The notes below the pieces were generated by a model. The model made no database searches. It saw only the letters and a list, made by a program, of their open reading frames with translations, and had not been told where the DNA came from. The position numbers were made by a program, and so were the translations under genes. Positions 17,172-26,700 of a stretch of 32,868 bases of DNA are shown piece after piece. The stretch is from Rubritepida flocculans DSM 14296 (lineage in GTDB: Bacteria > Pseudomonadota > Alphaproteobacteria > Acetobacterales > Acetobacteraceae): the NCBI RefSeq assembly GCF_000425365.1, contig NZ_AUDH01000028.1, forward strand, positions 1-32,868, in the 5' to 3' direction. The number at the start of each line of letters is the position of its first letter. Within the stretch, counting starts at the first letter, position 1.

Positions 17172-18779
17172 ATGCGCAAGCGCCTCATCGTCATCCCGGT
17201 CCTGATCGCCCTTGCGGCGGGCGGCTATGTCTATGGCCAGCCCGCGCTCGCCTCGCTCGGCCTGCCCTGGGGGCGGGGCGAGGCGAACGCGCCGCGCCTG
17301 CGCACCGCGGCGGTGGACCGCGGGCCGATCACCGCCGTCGTCTCGGCCACCGGCACGGTCAATCCCGTCGTCTCGGTCATCGTGGGCAGCCAGCTCTCGG
17401 GCCAGATCCGCGAGCTGCCGGGCGATTTCAACCAGCGCGTCACGGCGGGCCAGCTCCTCGCGCGGCTGGACACGCAGCAGCTCGAAGCCGCGCGCGCCGC
17501 GGCCGAGGCCGATCTGCGCGCCGCCCAGGCCGCGGTGGCGGTGGCCCGCGCCTCGGCCGAGCGCGCGGCGGCGGATGCCGAGAGCGCCCGCGCCCAGCTC
17601 GCCTCCGCCCGCGCCGGGGTGGCGCGCGTCGAGGCCCTGGCGCGGGATGCGGAATTCGAGGCCCGCCGCACCGAGGAGCTGCGCCGCAGCGGCGTGGGCG
17701 CGGTGCGCGACGCCACCCGCGCGGGCTTCACCGCCGAGAGCGCGCGCGCCCAGCTCCTCGCCGCCCAGGCCGAGGCGCAGCAGGCCGAGGCGCAGCTCGC
17801 CTCCGCCGAGGCGGTGGCGCGCACCGCCCGCGCCCAGGTGGAGGCGGCCGAGGCCACCGCCGCCCAGCGCGCCGCACAGCTCCGCCAGGTGGACGTGAAC
17901 CTCTCCTTCGCCTCCATCCGCAGCCCGATCGACGGCGTGATCGTCTCGCGCAGCGTGGATCTGGGGCAGACGGTGGCGGCCTCGCTGCAATCGCCCACCC
18001 TGTTCACCATCGCCGCCAACCTCGACGAGATGGAGGTCTGGGCCACGGTGGACGAGGCCGACATCGGCCGCATCCGCGCCGGCCAGGCCGTGACCTTCAC
18101 CGTCGCGGCGCATCCTTCGGTGAACCTGCAGGGCCGGGTGAAGGACATCCGCCTGAGCCCGACCACGGTGAACAACGTGGTCACCTACACCGTCGTCGTC
18201 AGCGCCGAGAACCGCGAGGGCCGCATGCTGCCGGGCATGACCGCGACGCTGCGCATCGTCACCGACGAGCGCGCGGAGGCGCTGCGCGTGCCCAACGCCG
18301 CGCTGCGCTGGCGCCCGCCGGGCGCGGCGAATGCGGGGCCCGCCCAGGCCCCGCCCGCGAGCCCCCTCGAGGCCGCGCTGCGCGAGATGGAGGATCTCAC
18401 CCCCGCCCAGCGCCAGGAGATCGAGGCCGCGGGGCGGGAGCTGCGCGAGCGCATGGCCGCCCTGCCCGCCGACGCCGAGGCGCGCCGCCAGCAGGCCCAG
18501 GCGGCGCGGCAGCGCTTCCAGTCCCGCCTCTCGGCGGTGCTGACACCCGACCAGCGCGCGCGGCTCGCCTCCGCCCGCGGCCAGCGCGGCGCGACCGCCA
18601 CCGTCCATGTGCTGGAGGGCGAGGGGCCGCCGCGCGCCGTCACCATCCGCACCGGGCTGACCGACGGCAGCGTGACCGAGGTGCTGGGCGGGCCGCTGGC
18701 CGAGGGCGCGCTGGTGGTGACGGGCACGGAGCGCGCCTCCGCCGCGCCGCGCCCCGCCGCCGGCCGGCCGCTGTTCTGA
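17172..18779 (+). CDS. macA: MacA-type periplasmic adaptor with a Spy/CpxP-like LTxxQ insertion
   Basis: 535 aa, longer than typical MacA (about 370-400 aa). An N-terminal membrane anchor (LIVIPVLIALAAGGYVYG) is followed by the barrel-sandwich half-motif GSQLSGQIRELPGDFNQRVTAGQLLARLD. A long alanine-rich coiled coil comes next (~100-235). The second half-motif is FASIRSPIDGVIVSRSVDLGQTVAAS, and a beta-barrel domain (~285-370) follows. Residues ~385-475 are an extra helical segment carrying LTPAQ (409-413) and LTPDQ (457-461), the repeated signature of Spy/CpxP chaperones. A final membrane-proximal strand set ends the protein. The gene is followed after 3 bp by an ABC ATPase and then a permease, so it serves an ABC efflux pump. 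The start ATG has only a weak ribosome site. Confidence 0.9.
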   Translation: MRKRLIVIPVLIALAAGGYVYGQPALASLGLPWGRGEANAPRLRTAAVDRGPITAVVSATGTVNPVVSVIVGSQLSGQIRELPGDFNQRVTAGQLLARLDTQQLEAARAAAEADLRAAQAAVAVARASAERAAADAESARAQLASARAGVARVEALARDAEFEARRTEELRRSGVGAVRDATRAGFTAESARAQLLAAQAEAQQAEAQLASAEAVARTARAQVEAAEATAAQRAAQLRQVDVNLSFASIRSPIDGVIVSRSVDLGQTVAASLQSPTLFTIAANLDEMEVWATVDEADIGRIRAGQAVTFTVAAHPSVNLQGRVKDIRLSPTTVNNVVTYTVVVSAENREGRMLPGMTATLRIVTDERAEALRVPNAALRWRPPGAANAGPAQAPPASPLEAALREMEDLTPAQRQEIEAAGRELRERMAALPADAEARRQQAQAARQRFQSRLSAVLTPDQRARLASARGQRGATATVHVLEGEGPPRAVTIRTGLTDGSVTEVLGGPLAEGALVVTGTERASAAPRPAAGRPLF

Positions 18780-18782
18780 GCC

Positions 18783-19502
18783 ATGCTGATCGAGACGGAG
18801 GGGCTGACGCGCCACTACCCCTCGGGCGAGGGCGTCGTCGCCGCGCTCGAGGATGTGAGCGTGAGCATGGCGCCGGGCGAGTTCGTGGCCGCCATGGGGC
18901 CCTCGGGCTCGGGCAAATCCACCTTCCTCAACCTGATCGGCTGCCTCGACCGGCCCACGCGCGGGCGCTACCGCCTGGCGGGGGAGGAGGTGGCGCGGCT
19001 GTCCACCAACCGGCTCGCCGCGGTGCGGGGCGAGAAGATCGGCTTCGTGTTCCAGTCCTTCCACCTGCTGCCGCGCGCCGATGCGCTGGCCAATGTGGAG
19101 ATGCCCATGCTCTACCGCGGCATCCCGCGCCGCATCCGGCGCGAGCGCGCGGCCGAGGCGCTGGCGCGGGTGGGGCTCGAAAGCCGCATGCACCACACGC
19201 CGAGCCAGCTCTCGGGCGGGCAGCAGCAGCGCGTGGCCATCGCGCGCGCCCTCGTGAACGGGCCCGAGCTGCTGCTGGCCGACGAGCCCACGGGCGCGCT
19301 GGACAGCCGCACGGGGCTCGAGATCATGGCGCTGTTCCAGGCGCTCAACCGCGCGGGTGTCGCCATCCTCTGCGTCACGCACGATGCCGATGTGGCGGCC
19401 TTCGCCGGCCGCACGCTGCGCTTCCGCGACGGGCGCATGTTCGAGGACACGCGCTACCCGCCCGTGGATGCGGCGGCCATGCTGAAGCAGAGCTTCTCGT
19501 GA
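18783..19502 (+). CDS. MacB-type ABC transporter ATPase
   Basis: 239 aa, cytoplasmic ATPase of a type VII (MacB/LolD-like) ABC system. Walker A GPSGSGKST (39-47), Q-loop Gln90 in FVFQSFHLLPR, signature LSGGQQQR (142-149), Walker B LLLADEP (162-168) with DEPTGALDSRTG, and the switch His199 in VTHD are all intact. The ATP-binding and permease halves, joined in E. coli MacB, are separate genes here. It probably drives export of a drug, lipid or peptide through the MacA-like adaptor. Confidence 0.94.
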   Translation: MLIETEGLTRHYPSGEGVVAALEDVSVSMAPGEFVAAMGPSGSGKSTFLNLIGCLDRPTRGRYRLAGEEVARLSTNRLAAVRGEKIGFVFQSFHLLPRADALANVEMPMLYRGIPRRIRRERAAEALARVGLESRMHHTPSQLSGGQQQRVAIARALVNGPELLLADEPTGALDSRTGLEIMALFQALNRAGVAILCVTHDADVAAFAGRTLRFRDGRMFEDTRYPPVDAAAMLKQSFS

Positions 19503-20809
19503 ACGCGCCCGCCGAAGCCCCGCGCGCGCTCGAGGCGCCACGCCCCCTGCCGCCGCTGCCGCGCGGGCGGGCGGGGCTCTCGCTCGGCCAGGCCATGCTG
19601 GCCGCGCTGGCAGCGCTGGCGGCGAACAAGCTGCGCGCCGCGCTCACCGCGCTCGGCATCTTCATCGGGGTCGCGGCGGTGATCGTCACGGTCGCCGTGG
19701 GCGCGGGCGCGCGCCAGCAGGTGCTGGCGCAGATCCAGTCGCTGGGCGCCAATCTGCTGGTGGTGTGGGGCGCCAATGTGCGCATGGGCGGCGTCTCGCT
19801 CGGCGCGGGGCAGCGGCCCAACATGAGCTGGGACGACGCCCAGGCCATCCCGCGCGAGATCGCGGCCGTGCAGGTGGCGGCGGGCACGATCCGCCAGCAG
19901 CAGCAGGTGGTGGCGGGCAACCAGAACTGGGCCACCACCGTCATCGCCACCGATCCCGACTGGTTCGTGGCGCATGACTGGACGCTGGAGGAGGGCCGCT
20001 TCTTCACCGCCGAGGAGGCGATGGCCGGGCGCAAGCTGGTGCTGCTGGGCCAGACCGTGGTGCAGAACCTCTTCGGCGAGGAGAACCCGATCGGGCGCGA
20101 GGTGCGCATCCGTGCCACCCCCTTCGAGGTGATCGGCGTGCTCGGCCGCAAGGGCCAGAACCCGATGGGCCAGGACCAGGACGACGCGGTGGTGATGCCC
20201 TACTGGACGGCGCGGCGCAGCGTCATGGGCGCCTCGCGCGCCTTCGCCCGCGCGGTCTCCACCATCAGCGTGAAGGTGCACGAGGGCGAGGACATGGCGG
20301 CGGTGGAGGAGGAGCTGCGCCAGTTCTTTCGCCAGCGGCACAGGGTCGCGGCCAATGAGCCGGACACGGTGCAGATCCGCAACCTCAGCGAGATCGCGGC
20401 GACGCGCGACGCCTCGGCGCGCACCCTCTCGCTGCTGCTCGCCGCGGTGGCGGCCGTCTCGCTGCTGGTGGGCGGCATCGGCGTGATGAACATCATGCTG
20501 GTGAGCGTGACGGAGCGCACGCGCGAGATCGGGCTGCGCCTCGCGGTGGGCGCGCGGCCCGCCGACATCCTGCGGCAGTTCCTGCTGGAGGCGGTGCTGC
20601 TCGCGCTGCTTGGCGGCGCGGTGGGGGTGGTGGCGGGCATCGGCCTCGCGCACGGGCTCGCCGGCGCGGCGGGCTGGCCGGTGCTGATCCAGTGGGATGC
20701 GGTGGCGCTGGCGGTGGCGGTCTCGGGCCTCACCGGGCTCTTTTTCGGCTACTGGCCCGCGCGGCGGGCGGCGAAGCTCGATCCCATCGCCGCGCTGCGC
20801 TTCGAGTAG
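19499..20809 (+). CDS. MacB-type ABC transporter permease (FtsX-like)
   Basis: 436 aa with a GTG start overlapping the ATPase stop (GTGA). One N-terminal helix (LRAALTALGIFIGVAAVIVTVAVG) is followed by a large periplasmic MacB_PCD domain (~65-300). Three C-terminal FtsX-type helices (~320-420) follow, with VSVTERTREIGLRLAVGARPADIL between the first two. It ends ARRAAKLDPIAALRFE, the standard MacB end. The protein couples ATP hydrolysis to mechanical export through MacA and an outer-membrane channel; no channel gene lies in this operon. Confidence 0.94.
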   Translation: MNAPAEAPRALEAPRPLPPLPRGRAGLSLGQAMLAALAALAANKLRAALTALGIFIGVAAVIVTVAVGAGARQQVLAQIQSLGANLLVVWGANVRMGGVSLGAGQRPNMSWDDAQAIPREIAAVQVAAGTIRQQQQVVAGNQNWATTVIATDPDWFVAHDWTLEEGRFFTAEEAMAGRKLVLLGQTVVQNLFGEENPIGREVRIRATPFEVIGVLGRKGQNPMGQDQDDAVVMPYWTARRSVMGASRAFARAVSTISVKVHEGEDMAAVEEELRQFFRQRHRVAANEPDTVQIRNLSEIAATRDASARTLSLLLAAVAAVSLLVGGIGVMNIMLVSVTERTREIGLRLAVGARPADILRQFLLEAVLLALLGGAVGVVAGIGLAHGLAGAAGWPVLIQWDAVALAVAVSGLTGLFFGYWPARRAAKLDPIAALRFE

Positions 20810-20824
20810 CCTGGCACGCCTTTG

Positions 20825-20865
20825 CCCGGAGGGCGATTCACCGCTGCGGCGATTCCGCCTTCGGG
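20825..20865. terminator. possible bidirectional terminator between macB permease and aldo/keto reductase
   Basis: CCCGGAGG (20825-20832) pairs with CCTTCGGG (20858-20865), an 8-bp stem with one G-U pair in the plus-strand transcript, in the 65-bp gap between two convergent genes. The loop is 25 nt and there is no clear T-run. Its place between convergent stops supports a terminator role. Confidence 0.4.
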
Positions 20866-20874
20866 GATCGCGCT

Positions 20875-21705
20875 CTACAGCATCGCCAGCGGCCGCTTGC
20901 GCCGGGGCGGGGGGAAGGCGGCGTCCAGCGCCGCCAGCTCCTCCGCCTCCAGCCGCATCGCGCCCGCCGCCGCGTTCTGCCGCACATGTTCGGGCCGCAC
21001 CGCCTTGGGGATGCTGACCACCCCGGGGCGCGAGAGCGTCCAGGCGATGGCGAGCTGCGCGGGGGTCGCCCCGCGCGCCGCGGCCAGGGCCTTCAGCACG
21101 GGGTGGCGCAGCAGCGCACCCCCCTGCCCCACCGGCGAATAGGCCATCACCGGCATGCCCCGCGCCGCGCAGAAGGGCAGCAGATCGTATTCCGCGCCGC
21201 GGTGCTCGAGGTTGAGCAGCACCTGGTCGGTGGCGCAATCCGCGAGCGCGGGGCCGAGCTCCTCGAGATCCGCCACGTCCAGGTTCGAGACGCCCCAGCG
21301 GCGGATCTTTCCCGCCGCGCGCAGCCGCTCCATCGCCTCCACCGTCTCGGCCAGCGGCACGGCGCCGCGCCAGTGCAGCAGGTAGAGGTCGAGACACTCC
21401 ACCCCGAGCCGCCTGAGGCTGCGCGCGCAGGCCTCGGGCAGGGCGCGGCGCGAGGCGTTGTGCGGATAGACCTTGGAGACGAGGAACACCTCCTCGCGCC
21501 GGCCGCGGATGGCCTCGCCCACCACCTCCTCGGCGCCGCCCTCGCCATACATCTCGGCCGTGTCGATGAGGGTGACGCCGAGCGCGAGGCCGAGACGCAG
21601 CGCCGCCACCTCCGCCGCGCGGTCGCGCCCGCGCTCGCCCATCCGCCAGGTGCCCATGCCGAGGCGCGGGATTTCCCCGCCATCGGGCAGCCGCAGCCCT
21701 GTCAT
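20875..21705 (-). CDS. aldo/keto reductase
   Basis: 276 aa, NADPH-dependent TIM-barrel oxidoreductase. The catalytic tetrad is complete: Asp48 ([10 protein letters not shown]), Tyr53, Lys78 (FLVSKVYP) and His111 (LYLLHW). The cofactor region [13 protein letters not shown] near the C-terminus is typical. The ATG at 21705 has GAAGGAGGG about 7 bp upstream; a much longer open frame upstream is antisense to the neighbouring plus-strand gene. The gene lies head-to-head with a secreted protein gene, 33 bp apart. The substrate is unknown. Confidence 0.92.
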   Translation of the reverse strand: MTGLRLPDGGEIPRLGMGTWRMGERGRDRAAEVAALRLGLALGVTLIDTAEMYGEGGAEEVVGEAIRGRREEVFLVSKVYPHNASRRALPEACARSLRRLGVECLDLYLLHWRGAVPLAETVEAMERLRAAGKIRRWGVSNLDVADLEELGPALADCATDQVLLNLEHRGAEYDLLPFCAARGMPVMAYSPVGQGGALLRHPVLKALAAARGATPAQLAIAWTLSRPGVVSIPKAVRPEHVRQNAAAGAMRLEAEELAALDAAFPPPRRKRPLAML

Positions 21706-21738
21706 GCCGCGCCCTCCTTCGGCGTGGTAGGATAGGCC

Positions 21739-22344
21739 ATGTTCCGCACCGCCATCACCCTCGCCTGTCTCCTCGCCCTGCCCGCCGCCGCGCAGACGGC
21801 GACCGAGGAGATCGGGCCCTGGCGCCTCGCCTGCGCCACCGACCGCATGACCGACCGGACCGAATGCCTCCTGCGCCACCGCGACCCGGTGGAGCGTTCG
21901 GCGGTGGGCCCGGCGCTGACGCTCGAAATCCTGGAGCGCCACGGCCAGCTTCTCCCGGCCGTGACGGCGCGCGAGCTGGGGCTGGACGGCGCGGCGCGCG
22001 GGCTCTTCGCGCTCGCCGGCGCGGCGCAGCTCCGCTTCGACCGGAACACGATGATGGAGCTGCCCTGCGGGCTCGAGGGGCGCAGCCTGGTCTGCGTTCC
22101 GCGCGCCGCGGATGCGCCCCGGGCGGCGGCGGAGCTGCCGGCGGCCGAGCGCGCGCTGGTGCGGATGACGGGCCTCGGCGCGCCGGGCGGCGGGGCGGAG
22201 CCGACGGAGCTGCGCCTCTCCGACACGCGCGCCGCGATGGAGCGGCTGCGCCGCCTCCAGCCGCCCGGCAGCGCGCCGCCGCCCCCGCCGCCCGGGCTCG
22301 ATCTGCGCGAGCTGCTGGGGCGCGGGCTGAGGCTCATCCAATAA
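21739..22344 (+). CDS. secreted protein of unknown function
   Basis: 201 aa. A signal peptide is clear (MFRTAITLACLLALPAAAQ, cleavage after AAA or AAQ). The mature part starts with EEIGPWRLACATDRMTDRTE, a Trp-x-x-Cys pattern that weakly recalls the IalB family, then has several cysteines (ACATD, ECLLRH, LPCGLEG, LVCVP) that could form disulphides. The C-terminal third is Pro/Ala-rich (a run of prolines near residue 180) and probably disordered. GGATAGG precedes the ATG. The stop is 3 bp from that of the convergent outer-membrane channel gene. I do not recognise a function. Confidence 0.75.
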   Translation: MFRTAITLACLLALPAAAQTATEEIGPWRLACATDRMTDRTECLLRHRDPVERSAVGPALTLEILERHGQLLPAVTARELGLDGAARGLFALAGAAQLRFDRNTMMELPCGLEGRSLVCVPRAADAPRAAAELPAAERALVRMTGLGAPGGGAEPTELRLSDTRAAMERLRRLQPPGSAPPPPPPGLDLRELLGRGLRLIQ

Positions 22345-22347
22345 ACG

Positions 22348-23727
22348 TCACAGCCGCGGGCTGATCCCCGAGACCCCGCTCGCCGCCTCCAGCGTGGCCA
22401 GCGAGGCGAGATAGGCGGCCCGCGCATTGTTCGCGGCCACGCGGGTGGCGTTGAGGGTGCGCAGCGCGTCCAGCACGTCGAGCAGGTTGCGCCCGCCGGC
22501 GAGGAAGGCCTGCTCGGTGGAGCGATAGGCCTGCTCGGCGCGCGTCAGCGCCGCGCCGGTATAGAGCCGCAGCAGCGCGCGGGACTGCTCGTAGCCCGTC
22601 CAGGCCGCCGCCACATCGGCGCGCGCCTGCAGCAGCGCGGCCTGGGCCTGCGCCTCGGCCTGGGCCTGCTGGCCCTGCGCCACGCCGATGCCGCCGCGCA
22701 CGATGCGGTCGGTGAAGATCGGCACGGAGAGGCTGAAGGTGAACTGGTTGTTGGCGATCAGCGCGCGGCTCGATTCCGGCTGATCCTGCGAGAGGCGCGA
22801 ACGGTCCCAGCCGCCGTTCAGCGTCACGTCGCGCCAGCGCCCGGCCTCGGCCAGATTCGTGTTCACCCCCGCCGCCTGGGCCTGGCGCAGCGCGGCCACC
22901 ACATCGGCGCGGCTCTGCACCGCCTCGACCAGCGCCTCGCGCGGCACGCCCGGCTCGGCCGCCGCGTCCAACCGCCCGCGCAGGTCGAGCGCCACGGCAG
23001 GCAGGGCGGAGGCGCGCGGCGGCGGCGCGGTGTTCGCCGCATCGAGCGCGAGCAGCGCCGCCACCTGCGCCACGGCGGCGGCATAGGCGGTGGCCGCGGC
23101 CGTCACCTCCGCCTCGAAGGGCAGGCGGCTGGCCTGGAAGCGCAGCAGGTCTCCCTCGGGCAGCGCGCCGTCCTGCACCTGGCGGCGCAGCAGCGCCTCG
23201 GTGCGGTCGAGGCTCGCGCGGTTGGCCAGCGCCACCTCGAAATTCGCCCGCGCGCCCAGCGCGGCGATGAAGGATTGCCGGAGCTGGAGAAGCTGCAGGC
23301 GCAGCGCGTCCAGCACCTGCGCCTCGGCCACGCCGATGTTCTCCTCCGCCAGCCGCGTGCGCAGCTCCCGCTTGCCGCCGAGCTCGATCAGCACCGAAAG
23401 GCCCACCGTCACGTTGCTGTCGAGGAAGCGCCCGCGCGGGGGCTGGGGGCCGCTGCGCAGCTCGCGGAACTCGGCGAAGGTGTTGCCGACGCTGACCGTG
23501 GGCGGCGGCCGCGAGGAGGCGATCAGGCGCTGCGCCCTGGCCGCGTCCACCCCGCGCTGGGCGGCGACGACGGCGAGATTGCGCTCCATCAGCCGCCGCT
23601 CGGCCTCGGCGAGGGTGAGGGTGCGCGCGCCCTGCGCGTTGGGCAGGGCCGCGGGCTGCGGGCGGTTCTGCTGCGCCGCCGCGGGCAGCGGCGCGAGCAG
23701 CGCCAACGCGAGAACAAGCGCCCTCAT
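22348..23727 (-). CDS. outer-membrane efflux channel, TolC/CzcC family
   Basis: 459 aa with a signal peptide (ALVLALALLAPLPAAAQ). The two repeated halves of the TolC fold are visible: long alanine-rich helices around LTLAEAERRLMERNLAVVAAQRG and SALRLQLLQLRQSF in the first half, and RADVVAALRQAQAAG plus QAYRSTEQAFLAGGRNLLDVLDALRTLN in the second. No lipobox cysteine is seen. It would form the outer-membrane exit duct of the metal pump encoded upstream; its start overlaps the pump gene's stop (ATGA). Confidence 0.92.
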   Translation of the reverse strand: MRALVLALALLAPLPAAAQQNRPQPAALPNAQGARTLTLAEAERRLMERNLAVVAAQRGVDAARAQRLIASSRPPPTVSVGNTFAEFRELRSGPQPPRGRFLDSNVTVGLSVLIELGGKRELRTRLAEENIGVAEAQVLDALRLQLLQLRQSFIAALGARANFEVALANRASLDRTEALLRRQVQDGALPEGDLLRFQASRLPFEAEVTAAATAYAAAVAQVAALLALDAANTAPPPRASALPAVALDLRGRLDAAAEPGVPREALVEAVQSRADVVAALRQAQAAGVNTNLAEAGRWRDVTLNGGWDRSRLSQDQPESSRALIANNQFTFSLSVPIFTDRIVRGGIGVAQGQQAQAEAQAQAALLQARADVAAAWTGYEQSRALLRLYTGAALTRAEQAYRSTEQAFLAGGRNLLDVLDALRTLNATRVAANNARAAYLASLATLEAASGVSGISPRL

Positions 23728-26700
23728 GCCGAAAGCCCCGCGCGGGCGCGCCGCGCCGCCAGCGCCGCCTCCTGCTGGGCGAGGTCGGAGGGGCGGCCGA
23801 ACCGGTCGATCAGCGCGGGGAACACGACGAGGATGAACACCGGCACGAGCCCGATGCCCCCCACCACCACGAGGGCGAGCGGCTTCGTCACGTCCGCGCC
23901 GATGCCGGTGGCGAGCGCCATGGGCAGCAGGCCGAAGAAGCTCGCGAAGCAGGTCATGAACACGGGGCGCAGCCGGTCCTGCCCGGACTGGTCGAGCGCG
24001 GCGCGCCAGGACATGCCGTCATGGCGCAGATGGTTGAAGTGGCTCAGCAGGATGATGCCCTCCATCACCGTGATGCCGAACAGCGCGAGGAAGCCGATGG
24101 CCGCCGGCACCGAGAAGTTGAGCCCCGCCGCCGCCAGCGCGAGGATGCCGCCCACCAGCGAGCAGGGCACCATGGCCATCACCAGGAATGTCTCGCGCAG
24201 GTTGCCGAACTGCACATAGAGCAGCACGCAGATGATGAAGAGCGCGACGGGCACCACCATCACCAGCCGCGCCACCGCCTCCTTGAGGTTGCGGAACTCG
24301 CCCACCCAGTCGAGCCGGTAGCCGGGCATGAGCTGCATCTCGCGCTCCACCAGCGCCTGCGCCTCCTGCACGGCGGAGGCGGGATCCCGCCCGCGCACGG
24401 AGAAGCGGATGGGCACGTAGCGGCTGCCGTCCTCGCGATAGACATAGGCGGTGCCGGAGACGAGCTCGATCCGCGCCACGTCGGCCAGCGTCGCGCCGCG
24501 CGGCCCGCCCACGGGGATGCGGCCGATCGCCTCCAGATTGTCGCGGAAGGGGGCGGCGAGCCGCACGACGATGGGGAAGTTGCGGTCGCCCCCGGTCTCG
24601 TAGAGGCGCCCCGCCTCGCGCCCGCCGATCGCGGCCTGCACCACGTCGTTGATCGCCTCCACCGGCAGGCCGAAGCGCGCGGCGCGGGCGCGGTCGATGG
24701 TGATGGAGACGGTGGGCTGGCCCAGCGTGGGGAACACCGCGATGTCGGTCAGCCCGCGCACCTGCGTCAGCAGCACGCGGATCTGCTCGGCCTTGCGCGT
24801 GAGCACCTCGAGATCGGGGCCGAACACCTTGATCGCGTTCTCGCCCTTCACGCCCGAGGCCGCCTCCTGCACGTTGTCGCTGATCATCTGCGCGTAGCTG
24901 AACTGGATGCCGACGAAGCGCTCCTGCAGGCGTTCGTTGATGCGCGCCACCAGCTCGTTGCGGGTGCGGCCGGTGCGCCACTCGGCGGGCGGGCGCAGGG
25001 GCACGAAGAACTCCGTGTTGAAGAAGCCCGCGGGGTCGGTGCCGTCATCGGGCCTGCCCTGCTGGGAGGTGACGGTGATGGCCTCGGGGAACTCCATCAG
25101 CGCGGCGCGGATGGCCTGCACCGTGGCGTGCCCCTCCTCGAGGCTGATGGTGCCGGGCATGGTGGCGCGCACCCAGAGGTTGCCCTCCTCCAGGGTGGGC
25201 AGGAACTCCGCGCCCAGCAGGGTGAGGATGTAGAGCGCCGCCACGCAGAGCCCCCCGCCGATGGCGAGGGTGAGGGCGCGCACGCGCATGCCGAGCGCGT
25301 AGAGCCGGGTGAAGCCCGCGCGCAGCGCGCGCATCAGCGCCGTGTCGCGCTCGCGGCTGTGCTCGCTCAGCAGCACGGAGGAGAGGGCGGGCACCACCGT
25401 GAAGGCCGCGATGAGCGAGCCCGCGATGGCGTAGGCGTAGGTCTTGGCCATGGGGCCGAAGATGCGACCCTCGATGCCGCCCATGGTGAAGAGCGGGATG
25501 AAGGCGACGATGACGATGAGCAGCGCGAAGGCGATGGGCTTGCCCACCTCGCCCCCCGCCTTCAGCACGATGAGCGAGATGCCCGTGAGCCCGCCCGAGG
25601 CGCGCCGCCCCGCCTGGTAGGCGGCCGGGTTGCGCCGCGCCATGGCGATGTGGCGGTAGATGTTCTCGACCATGATGATGGTCGCATCCACCAGCAGGCC
25701 GAAATCCAGCGCGCCGACGCTGAGCAGGTTGCCGCTCTCGCCGCGCGCCAGCATCAGCAGCACGGCGAAGAAGAAGGCGAAGGGGATGGTGGCCGCCACC
25801 ACGATGGCGCCGCGCAGATCCCCCAGGAACAGCCACTGCATCACGAGGATGAGCACCACGCCGAGGATGATGTTCTTCACCACCATCTTGGTGGTGATCT
25901 TCACCAGGTCCTCGCGGTCGTAGATCACCTCGAGCCGCACGCCGGGCGGCAGCACGCCGCCGGCGTTGATGCGCGCCACCTCCTGCTGCACGGCGCGGAT
26001 GGTGGGCATGGTCTGCTCGCCGCAGCGCATCAGCACGGTGGCGAGCAGAACGTCCTCGTCATGCTCGTGGCCGGCGATGCCGAGCCGCGGCAGCGCCCCC
26101 ACCTCCACGCGCGCCACGTCCGAGAGCAGCACCGGCACGCCGCCCGCATCGGCGGCGAGCACGATGTTCTGGATGTCCTCGATGGAGCGGATCAGCCCCA
26201 CGCCCTGCACCACGGCCGATTGCGGGCCGATGTTGATGGTGCCCGCGCCGACCGTGACGTTGCCCGCGCGCACCGCCGCGATCACCTCGGGCAGGGAGAG
26301 GCCGTGCGCGTTCATCCGCGGCAGGTCCACCACCACCGTGTAGGCCTTGCTGCGCCCGCCGAAGCTCGTCACGTCCACCACGCCGGGGATGCGGCGCAGG
26401 CGGCGCTCCAGCACCCATTCCTGCAGCGTCTTGAGATCGTCGGGCGAGAAGCCGGGCGGGCCGCGCAGCCGGTAGCGCATGATCTCGCCGATGGGCGAGA
26501 GCGGGCTGATGGCGGGGTTCGCCCCCTCGGGCAGGTCGCGCAGCGTGGCCAGCCGGTTCAGCACCTGCTGCAGCGCCTGCTCGTAGGTGTACGCGAAGGT
26601 GAACTGCACCCGCACGTCCGAGAGGCCGAACAGCGAGGTGGAGCGGATGGAGTTGAGGTTGGGCAGCCCCGCCATCGCCAGCTCCACCGGGATGGTGACG

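Noticed and set aside
17031-19541. Minus-strand open frame of 836 codons opposite macA and the ABC ATPase
   Set aside because: Antisense shadow with no recognisable domain; the plus-strand genes have intact catalytic motifs.
21706-22341. Long N-terminal extension of the aldo/keto reductase
   Set aside because: It would run antisense through the secreted protein gene; the ATG at 21705 has a good ribosome site and matches the family N-terminus.
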